The translations under genes were made by a program, and so were the position numbers. Of a stretch of DNA of 64,000 nucleotides, positions 34,373-44,818 are shown in pieces. Positions within the stretch are counted from its first letter, which is position 1. Every line of letters starts with the position of its first letter. Source of the stretch: Nicotiana tabacum (lineage: Eukaryota > Streptophyta > Magnoliopsida > Solanales > Solanaceae); the NCBI RefSeq assembly GCF_000715075.1, contig NC_134094.1, positions 78,660,838-78,724,837 of the forward strand, in the 5' to 3' direction. The notes below the pieces were generated by a model that had not been told where the DNA came from, searched no databases, and saw only the letters and a list, made by a program, of their open reading frames with translations.

Positions 34373-35847
34373 CTCCTGTTGCAACCGTTATGAAGGAAAG
34401 GGGCTTCATGGGTATTTAATGTCCAGATTCAGGATTTATGTTCATCTCACCATTTTTGGATCTAGGGAAATTTTTGAAGATATTTTCACCTGATTCTTGT
34501 GGGTAAGTATTCTTAACTTGATAATAATTATATATAATGAATACCCACAAAGTTTAGCACTTAAATCGTTGAATTTGAAGGTAGAAAGTAGGTATTTTGA
34601 CTTGAAAGAAAAGTACTTTTTAGGATTTGAACGCCGATTTGGACTCAAATTAAGAATCTAATTATATAGTTGAACTGCGGTGGATTACCGAAATTTGGCT
34701 TTTTTCAGGGTTTGGCCGTGTGAGCCCAAGGTTGGCTTTTGTTGATTTTTGTTAACCTGTTCAAGATCGAATCTCTTCTTATGGAATTTAATCCTATGAC
34801 TATATTTGTCCTTGTTAAGTACTTTTTGACTAGATTGTGGATGTTTGAAAGCTTAAGAGCAAGGTAAAAAGGTATTTGAAGATTGAAGCTTATTCAGATA
34901 GAGGTAAGTATCTGGGTTAATCTTGACTTGAAATTTTTTCCTAAAATAGACTTGTTTTCTACGTGCTACGTGTTTGGGGGTAACATATATGAGATGTGAA
35001 GAGCGTTGATGCAGATACTATGTGCCTTCCTTGTTGGGATAGTTTAGGCACTTCATGCCATATATGCATTATATGATCTCTTCTTGTTGCATAACTCCTT
35101 TAGCATCTTTTCAATGTCGTATATATGTAATCTCGGATTACATACTTTGTTGATAGTCATGCATTCTACATATGCAACTTCATCTGCATATGCGATTATG
35201 ATACGTTGAGATTGGTCAATGCAATTTTCTTATGATTATGGCATGTTAAATTGACTATGTAATTACGTGTGGATATAGCTCCATCCATCTAGAGTCACTG
35301 AACATCAGAATCTCACAGGTAGTGTGCAAGTTTGTTGAACATTCGGAGAGTTTCGATTTGTTATAAAGTTTGAGCCTTTATCATACATGGATATTATAGA
35401 CTTTTGTTGATGTGTTTCTTATGAATGCTACTTGATGAATATTCCTTATATATTGTTTTACACATTAGAATATGCATTGATCAGGATATCTGAGAAAGCA
35501 TGTGATATCATGCTTTGGTTGTGCATATTTTATTCACGATTTCTTGTGATTTCTCTATTATTACGTATGCTTATGAACTGCACTCGTAATGAGAAATAAG
35601 TATTTTTTATCAAAAACTTTGCCACTACTTCATTGAGTTTAAATTTAATACTTAGTGAGTACACGTAGATATTATCATATGCATATTTTACTTTTGCACG
35701 TTTCTGTGTACATATTGATCCTGGTACTAGAGGGAGCTTAGGAGCTTTCATTGGAGACTCAGTGATGAGATACTTAGATTGGTTTACAGTTCCTTGGAAT
35801 CATCTTCTATCAGCCGTTATTACTATGTATTATTATTTATACAGTAA
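34373..35847 (+). repeat. LTR hosting E6, left part
   Basis: Positions 35490-35847 (GATATCATGCTTTGG, GAGCTTAGGAGCTTTCATTGG, TTATTACTATGTATTAT) are repeated at 42578-42904. Donor-like GGTAAGTAT occurs at 34501 and 34909. There is no coding content. The sequence is taken as an LTR because the right-hand copy ends at 43138 in a GTGGGATTTGGATCATAACA terminus. The LTR start is not visible. Confidence 0.65.
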
Positions 35848-37245
35848 CTAGAGGAGGGATGGCCCATGCTCCAATACTTAATTACAAAAATAATTTTCTT
35901 AATTTTATTTCTCTAGTTATTTCGTAAAAATTATTTATATTAATTTAAATAATATATTTAAAGAGAGAAAATTTATACGCATCTTTATTTAATAAAAATA
36001 TTATTTTTTCGAGTTAACCATCTGATTTTAAACTTATTTTGTTGGAATTAAACATCAGCGAAAAAGATATAAAAAGATTTCCAATATTTCAATAGCTTAC
36101 TCCTTTTTTTGTTTTTTTGTGTATTGTTTTTTCCTCACATTCTAATTTAAAATTTATAATAATTTGTTTTTTAGTAAAATAATAAGTAGGCTTGTTGGTA
36201 ACACAATAATATTCATAGGCAACACATGTTGATAATTTTTTAGTGAGTTAAATGTAAGAGAAAAAAAAGACCCTAATTTCTTTAAACCTCGTCAACTTGT
36301 GAATAACTAAAGAGTTTGCACCTTTTTCGTTGATAATTCATTTGCTAATAGTTTTAAATAAGATGAGATGTCCTCTTCTAGCATAAGGAAAATCATGTGT
36401 TACATTAAAAGTGGACCTGAAAATATAGAAACAAATATTTCTAAAAGAATACCAACTCTACTCTTTCTTTTTAGAAACTTTTCTTATTAAGTTCTTCAAT
36501 TAGAGACAATTATTTGAACAATTGCACCTTAAAATGTTTACTTGACCTTCAAAATAATCATGAATACAGTAAAGTTATTAAAGTTTGAATAGTAATATCG
36601 TGAGTTCTAATTTGAACCCATGTTATTTTCTAATCAAATTACTCTTTTCTTATGATATATACAAAAAACATAAATTTACTACTAATATTCAATTTTCATT
36701 TTCCTTTTTCACGTGAAATATCGTCATTGGGTTTTCTTTTTTTCTTTTTCCTAATACTGCAGTACTATGCTATTTTACAAATTTTAGTATATTCTCTATT
36801 ATTATTACTCCATTATTTTGTGTTTCCAATTAAAATGAGGTTGAAATATAACTGTGTTGCAATCTCGCCAAAAGGAAAAACATGTGCACATGTTGGCAGT
36901 CCACGTGGTAATTTTTGACTTAACATCACATGCAAAGCAAAGAGTGATGGATGACATTTTGTACACTTTTAAGGGCCTGCAAAGTTGCCTTAATTACCAA
37001 AATATATAATGGCAACTCAAGTAATAACGGACCATATCAGGGTAAACTTTTAAGTGAACAACTGTCCTTTTTCAGCTACAGAAGCACGAAGCACTGTAAT
37101 TTCCAAAGTACCCCTTCTGATCCAAAATATAACCGGATATACCTTAATTTGTATTAGGACAACTAAAAGAATAAACTAAAATACTATGGTTTTTCTGTCA
37201 TTTCATTTTGACCGGAAGCTCCTCTCGATTCTCTCTTATTAACAG
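35848..37245. other. 1.4 kb AT-rich insertion in the left LTR copy
   Basis: The undisturbed copy reads ACAGTAATGTATTATG at 42891. Here ACAGTAA (35841) is followed by 1.4 kb and then GTAATGTATTATG (37248), giving a likely 3-4 bp target repeat (GTAA or TAA). No terminal inverted repeats or protein were recognised. The only frame of note, 36652-36918, is hydrophobic and AT-driven. It may be a non-autonomous DNA element with eroded ends or filler DNA from repair. Confidence 0.55.
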
Positions 37246-37304
37246 TAGTAATGTATTATGAGGCATCATCGTATTGTGTTTTCTAATGGCTCATGACATC
37301 GAAT

Positions 37305-38034
37305 TAGAAGCCATGCCCCATGACCCCTTAGGAGCGCCACATAGTGTCCTGACAAACCGCCCAACGCCTAGCGCCATGGACGACTCCGTGGTCTTGGTCA
37401 CGCCAAGTGACAAGCGCGTCTGTGTCTATGTCGCCCCATCAACAGCTCTCGCCAGCACCCAGCTGTAAGCAAATGCCAACAACGCCCCACGACAGGCTGC
37501 CCCCCAGCGTGCACCCATTGTCAGCGGAATCGATCCATGCCCTGCGACCAGCGCCGCACGCGCTGACCCTGATGCTAAAGACAAGGTTACCGCCAATAGA
37601 CCTGCTTTTACCTTGTAGGAATCTAAGTCCTTTTTGGTATAAATATAGAGTAGTTTTACTTTATGTATTTTCATTATGATTCTCTAGCTTATTTATGCCA
37701 AGTCCTGTAACTTTAATTTTTTTAAAAGCATTTTTAGGAGGGATCAAGTAGTCAAACTTTCAAGCAAGCAAACAATTCTCTGTATTGATGTCTCTCCTCC
37801 TCAAAACCGTACTGCCTTTATGTAATAGCTTACATTAATGTAATCAAGCTTTCTTCCATTCTCATTCTCTTATATGTTCTCTCAATTACTCTTGACATCG
37901 ATTTTCCCATACGACACTGACAATCTTGTCCAGCGTACGGAGGGGACCTCAGTTGGTGGATAGTAACCGCACGAAAATCGGTTTCTTAGACTCACGCCGC
38001 TCTTCCAAGAAATATCAGAAGGCACTGCGTAACA
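37305..38034 (+). repeat. 5' LTR of E6
   Basis: It aligns with 41886-42577 from GCCATGCCC onward and ends GCGTAACA before the primer site. The expected first 19 bp (TGTCATAGG...) are absent; host LTR sequence (TCATGACATCG) occupies that place. Confidence 0.85.
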
Positions 38035-38035
38035 G

Positions 38036-38046
38036 TTGGTATCAGA
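38036..38046 (+). other. E6 primer-binding site
   Basis: TTGGTATCAGA follows the LTR end with a one-base spacer. It is of the initiator-Met tRNA type. Confidence 0.85.
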
Positions 38047-38104
38047 TCCTAGGCTCGACATCGGACGAGGGAACATATTGTCATTGCCATAATTTCTGAC
38101 CATT

Positions 38105-39265
38105 GTGAATCATAGGGACCGCATTGCGGCCCTTAAAGAGACGGTTAATGTATTACCACCCATCGCGAGTTTAGTGCCTGATCTAAGAACAAAACTAGTG
38201 CAAAGGTTGGACAACCTGGCTCGCAGGATGCGGCAGGCTGAAGGAGACATTGCAAACATCTACCATAACTTTGAAGGAGACCGCCAAACGACAGCCACAG
38301 AGGCAGCCAAAATTCTCAGTAAATTCGAGGGGCTCCAACAGGAGCGTACCGAGGATTTAGCCTATAGGGCGTAAGAGGCAGACATGGTGATTTCCATGCA
38401 GTAAACCATAGACAACTTGACGGGTCAGCTCAATGTTGTCAGTGCTGCATTACAAAGCCTACTCTGAGGATGTGGAAACAACATCGAGGGTGCTGTGAAC
38501 CTTATCCCTGTGCCACAAAAGCTCAAAATCCCTGAACCGAAGCCCTATAATGAGGCTCAGAATGCCAAAGAAGTAGAGAACCTCATATTTGACATCGAAC
38601 AGTACTTCGATGCCGTGGGGGAGTTAGAAGAAGTGAAAAAGGTAGCAATTGCTGCCATGTATCTTCAGGGTGACGCTAAAATCTGGTGACAGGTGAAATA
38701 CGAAGCCATCAGGGCTGGTGAAGATACTCTTGAGATATAGGGAGACCTAAAGGAAGCCATACACTTATAATTCTTCCCTGAAATTGTTAAGTACAATGCG
38801 TGGAGAAAGCTCTGGGAGCTCCGCTAGACCACGTCAGTCCGAGATTACGTGTATGAATTCTCCGCACTTATGCTGAACATACGAGATGTGGGGGACAAAG
38901 AAAAACTCTTCACATTCTTGGAAGGTTTAAAACCTTATGCCTATATCGATAAGCAAGAACAAAGGGTAGATACTTTACCCAAGGCAATCCAAGCAGCGAA
39001 ATACAATGGGGACTAACAAGTGGAAGCCCGAAAGGATAGGATTCAACCACTTGTCCGAGGAGGATACAAAGGGGACAACCTAGCAATGGTGGCCCTAGAA
39101 GAAGTGCAGGAGATCAGAGTACAACCAAATCTAAGACTCCTTCCTTAGGTAGAAATAGTGTTGCGTCTCACAACAATGATTGAAGGAGGAAGCCCCCTTC
39201 AGAATGTCATCATTGCGGCGGGCCACATTGGAACAATGAATGCCTATGTGAACAAATGAATGTCC
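38105..39265 (+). pseudogene. E6 gag, broken
   Basis: An N-terminal helical region (38105-38374, RIAALKETVNVL, KLVQRLDNLARRMRQAEGDI) leads to a stop, then the capsid core from 38495 (LKIPEPKPYNEAQNAKEVEN, FDIEQYFDAVGEL, YLQGDAKIW) with stops where W or Q is expected, and SVRDYVYEFSALMLNIRDVG near 38840. The zinc knuckle is at 39205-39243, CHHCGGPHWNNEC, one residue shorter than the canonical spacing between the second Cys and His. It is followed by an aspartate run from a GAT/GAC microsatellite (39281-39315). The start is uncertain: the open frame begins at a GTG. This is a dead particle-forming protein. Confidence 0.85.
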
Positions 39266-39476
39266 ATCAAACTTTTGATGATGGGACGGATGACGATGAT
39301 GACGATGATGACCAGATAGAACTAATAGGTGACTTCAATACATTTGTTTGTTCTATTTCTGAGGCCTTTGTGGGAATAAGTGCCGGCATATGTAAGAAGA
39401 AGGACCATGACCAACCACCAAGAAAATAAAAATAAAGGTAGATGAGGAGCCTCTTCTTAACCAAGAGAAGACCCTA

Positions 39477-41830
39477 ATGTTTGTCGAAATGAAAGTTAAT
39501 GGCAAGCCCCAGGCGATGATAGACACGGGCACTACTCATAATTACCTAGCCTCAACTCAGGTAGAGCACCTTGGTCTAGTCGTAGGAAAGGGTAGAGGTC
39601 ATGTCAAGGCTATCAACTCACCGCCTCAGCCAATGGGTGGAATAGCCAAAGGAGTGCCAGTGAATCTGGGTCCTTATGTAGGAAAATTCAACTTACGTGT
39701 GGTGATCATATATGACTTCAAATTGATTGTTGGATTGGAATTCATGTGGCAAACCAACACTATTCATGCACCATATGCAGACATGCTACTGATGATGGGA
39801 GCAAGCGGGGCCAAGCCCTGCATTATCTCATGCACAACCATAAAGATGGGAGCAAGCGAGGCCAAGCCCTGCATTATCCTACGCCATGAGAGTGCTCCTA
39901 GGCCTATGCAAATTTTATCAGTGGTTTATGAAAAATTACTCTCTCATTGCAGTGCCATTGATAGAACTCCTAAAGAAAGTCACACCTTGGTATTGGGGTC
40001 CCAGGCGAGCGAAGGCCTTCAACACATTGAAAGCGGCTATGTCTAGTAGCCCTATTTTGGCTCTTCCTGATTTGGCCAATGTTTGAAGTACAAATGGATC
40101 CCTCTGACCTTTCTCTAGGTGGAGTCTTGCTACAATAGGGGCATCCAATTGCGTACGAGAGCCAGAAGTTGAAGGATGTAGAATGGTGCTACTTCGCCCA
40201 CGAAAAAGAATTATTGGGTGTCAAGATAGACAACACGGATGTTAGTCATTTCATGACCCAGCCAAAGCTGAATGGCCGACAGGCTAGGTGGTAGGAACTC
40301 CTAGCGGAATTTCACTTCAACCTAGAATACCAGAGTAGGAAGACCTACCAAGTTGTTGATGTGCATAGTCGGAGGGCTGACCCAGCATTAGTGTGCCTAT
40401 ATACCACCCTAAGGGGGAATGAAGTGGCCACCACTATAAAAGACTAGATACAAGATCTACTCACCAAGGTTCTTTTTGCACAGTATTTGGTCAACCTGTC
40501 ATGACATGGCAAGACTCGCCAGTTCTACATGGAAGATGGGTTCCTGAAGGTGAAAGGGAACCGACTTTATGTTCCTAAAGGAGGAGATCTGCGAAAGACT
40601 CTTCTGATGGAATGCCATGATACTTTGTGGGACGACTAGTGAGGAGAAGAATGCACCATGGCATTGTTGCGCCATGATTATTTGCCTCAAATGAAAGATG
40701 ATGTTTCTCAATATGTGAAGACTTGCCTAGTATGCCAGAAACACAAGTCTGTCCGCTTTCCTATTCCAAAGAGACCTTAGGAAATCGTGTCACTGGATTA
40801 CCCAAGGTCAGAGATCTTACAACTATCTTGATTGTGGTAGATCCATTTTTCAAATACGCTACATTTATAGCAACCCCGAAATATATATCAACAGAAGATA
40901 TAACTCAACTCTTCTTCACTCATGTTGTCACATATTGGGGCCTGCCTAAAGATATCGTTAGTGATTGTGACTATCGCTTTACTAGAAACTTTTGGACTGA
41001 GCTCTTTAAGTGCCTCAGATCTAAGTTGAGCCACAGTTCAAGTTTCCAACCACAATCTGATGGCCATATGGAGTGGTTCAATGGCATGCTGGAGGAATAC
41101 CTTTGCCATTTTGTTACCGGATCGTAGAAGAATTGTATGAAGCTTCTAGATGATGCTCAATTGTATTTCAATTCACAAAAGAGCTCTAGTACAAATAGAA
41201 GCACTTTTGAAACTGTTATCGGACATCAACGCTACTCCCACACACTGTGAATTCCCCAAACATGTCAAAATCTCCTAGAGCTGCTAGCTTCTCGAAAGAA
41301 TGGAAGAAATATTTGGAGATAATGCAGAGCTATCTTATGAAATCCCAAAATAGGATAAAAAAGAATACTGATCCAAATCGTTGCTTTGTTGAATGCCAAG
41401 TGGGGGACAAAGTGATGGTGAAAATCCCAAATCGATACCTATTTGCAGGGTTCCATGATCCTCGCCTATTGCAAAAGTACATTGGACCCTTGTCCATTGA
41501 GAAACGCATTCATAAAGTTGCATACCGGGTGGATACCCTAGCCTGGTGGAAGATTATTCAGTCTTCCATGTCAGCCTTCTAAAACTTTTTCGGGAAGACA
41601 TGGAGGATCCTTCACGGAGCCAACTCATAATACCTAGTATTCAAGGCAACAATTCAATCGAAAAAGGCATACAAAAGTTATTCTTGATGATCGAGTGATT
41701 CACTCTTCAGGAAAAGATCACCAAGAGTTCTTGGTGAAATGGTAGGGCTATGATATAGAGGAGAATATATGGGAGAGGGGAAAAACCTCAAAACCTACAA
41801 GAGCCCGATCGATGATTATCTTGCAAGTAA
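39477..41830 (+). pseudogene. E6 pol: protease, RT remnant, RNase H, integrase, chromodomain
   Basis: The protease (VNGKPQAMIDTGTTHNYLAS) has its Asp at 39522. After a duplicated 50-bp segment (39793-39885), the frame enters the very end of RT (GLCKFYQWFMKNYSLIAVPL, 39895); the fingers and palm, including the YxDD box, are absent. RNase H traces follow (QMDPSDLSLGGVLLQ, stop). The integrase zinc region ends KTCLVCQKHK (about 40715-40745). The core has VVDPF (about 40835), SDCDYRF (about 40960) and MEWFNGMLEEYL (about 41070), so the acidic triad is present. The C-terminal chromodomain lies near 41690-41780 (EFLVKW-stop-GYDIEENIWE), which in chromoviruses steers integration to marked chromatin. 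Many stops are TAG at Q or W positions. Confidence 0.88.
39793..39885 (+). repeat. Tandem duplication at the RT deletion point
   Basis: GATGGGAGCAAGCG(G/A)GGCC and the following AAGCCCTGCATTATC occur twice, about 52 bp apart, exactly between the protease end and the RT remnant. Confidence 0.85.
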
Positions 41831-41852
41831 GGCGCCAAGGACGTCACCAACT

Positions 41853-41866
41853 CAAGTGGGGGAGAA
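41853..41866 (+). other. E6 polypurine tract
   Basis: AAGTGGGGGAGAA abuts the LTR start TGTCATAGG and is identical to the tract of E5. Unlike E2, E4 and E5, no CGAGGACG hairpin precedes it. Confidence 0.85.
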
Positions 41867-42577
41867 TGTCATAGGCGGCTTTCCAGCCATGCCCTATGAC
41901 CTCTTGGACGCGCCCCATGGCATCCTAGCAAGCCTCCCAATGCCTAGTGTCATGGACAGCCCCATGGTCTTGGTCACGCCAAGTGACAAGCGTGCTTGTA
42001 CCAATGTCGCCCCATCAATATCCCTCGCCAGCTCCCTCGGCAGGTTGCGCCCAGCGCGCGCCCGTTTTTAGCGCAATCGACCCATCCCCTGCGGCCAGCC
42101 GCACGCGTAGACCCTAATGCTAAAGATAAGGTCGCCGCCAATGGACTTGATTTTACCTTGTAGGAATCTAAGTCTTTTTTGTTGTTAATATAGAGTAGTT
42201 TTACTTCCTGTATTTTCATTATGATTCTCTAACTTATTTATGTCAAATCCTGTAACTTTGGTTTTTTTAAGTATATTTACGGGGGATCAAGTAGTCAAAC
42301 TTTCGAGTAAGAAAATAATTCTCTGTATTGGTGTCTCTCCCCCTCGACACCGTGTTACTTTCCTGTAATAGTTTTCATTAATGAAATCAAATGTTCTTTC
42401 ATTCTCATTCTCTCTTTTTTTCTCTCAATTGCTCTTGACATCGGTTTTTCCTTAGGCACTGACTGTCTCGTCTAACGTATGGAAGGGACCTTAGTTGGCG
42501 GATAGTAACCGCACAAATATCGGTTACTTAGTCTTATGTCGCCCTTCCAAGACATCTCAGGAAGGCGCCGCGTAACA
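41867..42577 (+). repeat. 3' LTR of E6 (711 bp)
   Basis: TGTCATAGGCGGC...GCCGCGTAACA, aligning with 37310-38034. The 5' copy has about 33 extra bases, mainly near 37455-37505. Confidence 0.9.
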
Positions 42578-43138
42578 GATATCATGCTCTGGTTGTGCAT
42601 ATTTTAGTCGTGGTTTTTTGTGATTTCTTTGTTATTGTGTATGCTTATGAACTGCATTGATTATGAAAAGTGAGTATCTTTTATCAAAAATCCCGTCACT
42701 ACTTCATTGAGTTTAAATTTAATACTTACTGAGTATACGTTGATTATCATATGCATATTTTACTTTTGCACGTATTTGTGCAGATACTGATCCGGAGCTT
42801 AGGAGCTTTCATTGGAAACTCAAGGGTGAGCTACTTGATTGATTCGGAGTTCCTTGGAGTCACGTTCTATCATCCGTTATTACTATGTATTATTTTTTGG
42901 ACAGTAATGTATTATGAGGCAACATTGTATTATATTTTCTAATAGCTCACGACATCGTATTACCAGTTCTTTGGAGATTCTGTCATCGCATTATATCAGA
43001 TTCATGATTATCTATCTACTCTTGTTATTAAACTCTATTTATAATTCTTGTCAAGTATGATAGAGTTTAATTATGTTGATTTTGTGGTTCGCCCAGTCGA
43101 CGGTGTTTCAGGAACATAGTGGGATTTGGATCATAACA
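42578..43138 (+). repeat. LTR hosting E6, right part
   Basis: It starts GATATCATGCTCTGG, repeats 35490-35847 and 37248-37304, then continues to an LTR-type end GTGGGATTTGGATCATAACA at 43138. The TGCAC-GTATTT-GTGCA hairpin lies at 42767-42782. No primer site follows, so it is a solo or 3' LTR. Confidence 0.75.
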
Positions 43139-43275
43139 TATGATTAAATCAACATGATGTTTGAAGATGGAAAAAAACACAACGGCACAACAAATATACT
43201 TTTTAGAACTTAGGTGCGACAATACTTTAAACAAGTATGATGATTAACCATTCGTACAATCACACAATTGACATG

Positions 43276-43640
43276 CAATTATCATTTAATCAATAGGTTA
43301 ATATTTAACTATTAGTAGATTTACTCGATTCGACTATCATTAAACAGATAAGTTAATGTTTAACTATTTGTAAAATCTCTTGGCAAATGTTCAATTATCA
43401 TTAAATTAATAAGTTAATATATACGCATCTCTCATAATGTTTCAAACATCGCATGAGTTGTTTATGATTGAATATCATTAAATATATAAATTAATATTTA
43501 ACTATTCGTATAATCATCATTCTATTGATGTTCAATTATCGTGAAATCATAAGTTAATGTTTAAATATCCATAAAATCACTCGATAAATTTTTAATTATC
43601 ATCAAATTAATAAGTTAATATTTAAATATCTCTCGGAGCT
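43276..43640. repeat. AT-rich degenerate tandem array, about six units
   Basis: Units share (C)AATTATCATTAAAT, AATAAGTTAATATTTAA and a variable CTATTNGTAAAATCACTCG. They begin near 43278, 43333, 43393, 43471, 43534 and 43594, so spacing is 55-78 bp with 60-63 most common. It is not part of any LTR recognised here. The 43139-43275 stretch before it holds nothing recognised. Confidence 0.75.
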
Positions 43641-44164
43641 TATCAAAAAGTGATTTAAATCACCTATGCTAAACCCCAAGAAGAAGAAATATATTATTAC
43701 TAATTAAAACTTGAGTCTCTCTCTATCTCTTTATTTGTTTATTTATTATATTAGTACTCAGAAGTCCCTTTTAATTAAAGGCCTCACATGGAATTTTAGA
43801 ACCCATTAGAGTTTAGATTTAGACTCTAATAAATTTTAGATAAACTATTAATATAGTATTTGTTTTTCTTATTTTACTTTATATGACTCTCTGCCTTATT
43901 ATTCTATTCCAAAATGAATAAAACATTTTTATATTTACCAAAGTTTAACTTTAAACTCCATATTATAATAATATGACTCTATAGCTACATCAATGTCAAG
44001 TCTCTTAGTATATTCTAAAATGGCATATTTTTATATTTAACAATACATGATTTTATAGCTACATAAATGTTATGAGATTTTTTAAAACTATAAGTTTCAA
44101 AAATATATTTTTCTATTCTTGAACTAGCCAATTAGGTTTCATATCAAATGTGGTGAATGAAGTA
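43641..44164. repeat. AT-rich DNA with possible MITE remnant
   Basis: Two related segments (CATTTTTATATTTAC near 43925 and CATATTTTTATATTTAAC near 44025), each followed by ATGACTCTATAGCTACAT or ATGATTTTATAGCTACAT, resemble a short non-autonomous DNA transposon common in Solanaceae. Ends were not defined. No coding sequence is seen. Confidence 0.35.
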
Positions 44165-44818
44165 ATTAAAAAATAAAAACAACACCACCACAAACCATGT
44201 GTAATCCCACAAGTAGAATCTGGGAAGAGTAGAGTATACGCGGAGCTTACCCCTACCTTGTAAGGGTAGAGATGTTGTTTTCGATTGATCCTCGGCTTAA
44301 GGAAAGACGACAGAGAAGAAATAGCAATAACAACAAAAAGTAAACAGCAACATAATAGTAAACAATCAAAGCGAAAGAAACAAGAATAGGAATAAGAGTG
44401 AGAAACAGAAAGAAAACTAAGCATAACGAAATACAAGAGCAATATCAATACTACCAGTCTGTGAAAGAAATATACCTACTATCCTTCTACCCTAATTCTC
44501 GACTTCCACATTCTCCTATCCAGGGTCATGTCCTCAGTAAGCTGATGTTCTCTTATACCTTTTTAGATCTACCTCTACCTCTCCCCATACTATTCAGGGT
44601 TTAACTTCTCACATCTCCTCACTGGGGAAGCTTTGTCCCTCCTCCTCACATGCCCAAACCATCTTAACCTCGCTTCCCGCATCTTATCCACCACGTGGGC
44701 CACTCTTACCTTGTCCCTAATAACTTTATTTCTGACCTTATTTCTCCTGCTATGCCCACACATCCAACTCGACATTCTCATTTCTACCACTTTTATCTTT
44801 TGGACATGGGATTTTTTG
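44165..44818 (-). pseudogene. RTE-like LINE, 3' part: ORF2 C-terminus and 3' UTR
   Basis: On the minus strand the frame continues from the part beyond E2: SHVQKIKVVEMRM, SSWMCGHSRRNKVRNKVIRD, KMREARLRWFGHVRRRD, then ENISLL-type residues in other frames and LTEDMTLDRRMWKSRIRVEG before a TAG at 44479-44481. These are the C-terminal signatures of plant RTE-type LINE ORF2. An in-frame stop (KLNPE-stop) near 44590 breaks it. The 3' UTR (44478-44165) contains ACCCTTACAAGGTAGGGGTA and a worn TTG/GTT-rich end, like the tail of tobacco-type SINEs. Confidence 0.82.
44814..44818 (+). repeat. Left target-site duplication of E2 (TTTTG)
   Basis: TTTTG immediately before the LTR start; the same five bases follow the 3' LTR at 55666-55670. 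Confidence 0.93.

Larger units (their letters stand above)
37305..42577 (+). mobile_element. E6: chromodomain-bearing Ty3/gypsy element lacking most of RT
   Basis: 5' LTR (start worn), iMet-type primer site, gag, zinc knuckle, protease, remnant of RT/RNase H, integrase, chromodomain, polypurine tract, 3' LTR 41867-42577 (TGTCATAGG...CGTAACA). Gene order and chromodomain mark a chromovirus. The catalytic RT region is deleted and frames are broken throughout. The sequences next to the two LTRs do not form a target duplication but are displaced copies of one LTR (see Findings). Confidence 0.9.

Noticed and set aside
36652..36918. 88-codon hydrophobic protein
   Set aside because: AT-rich insertion with no homologue recognised, no codon-level support and no promoter; composition alone explains it.
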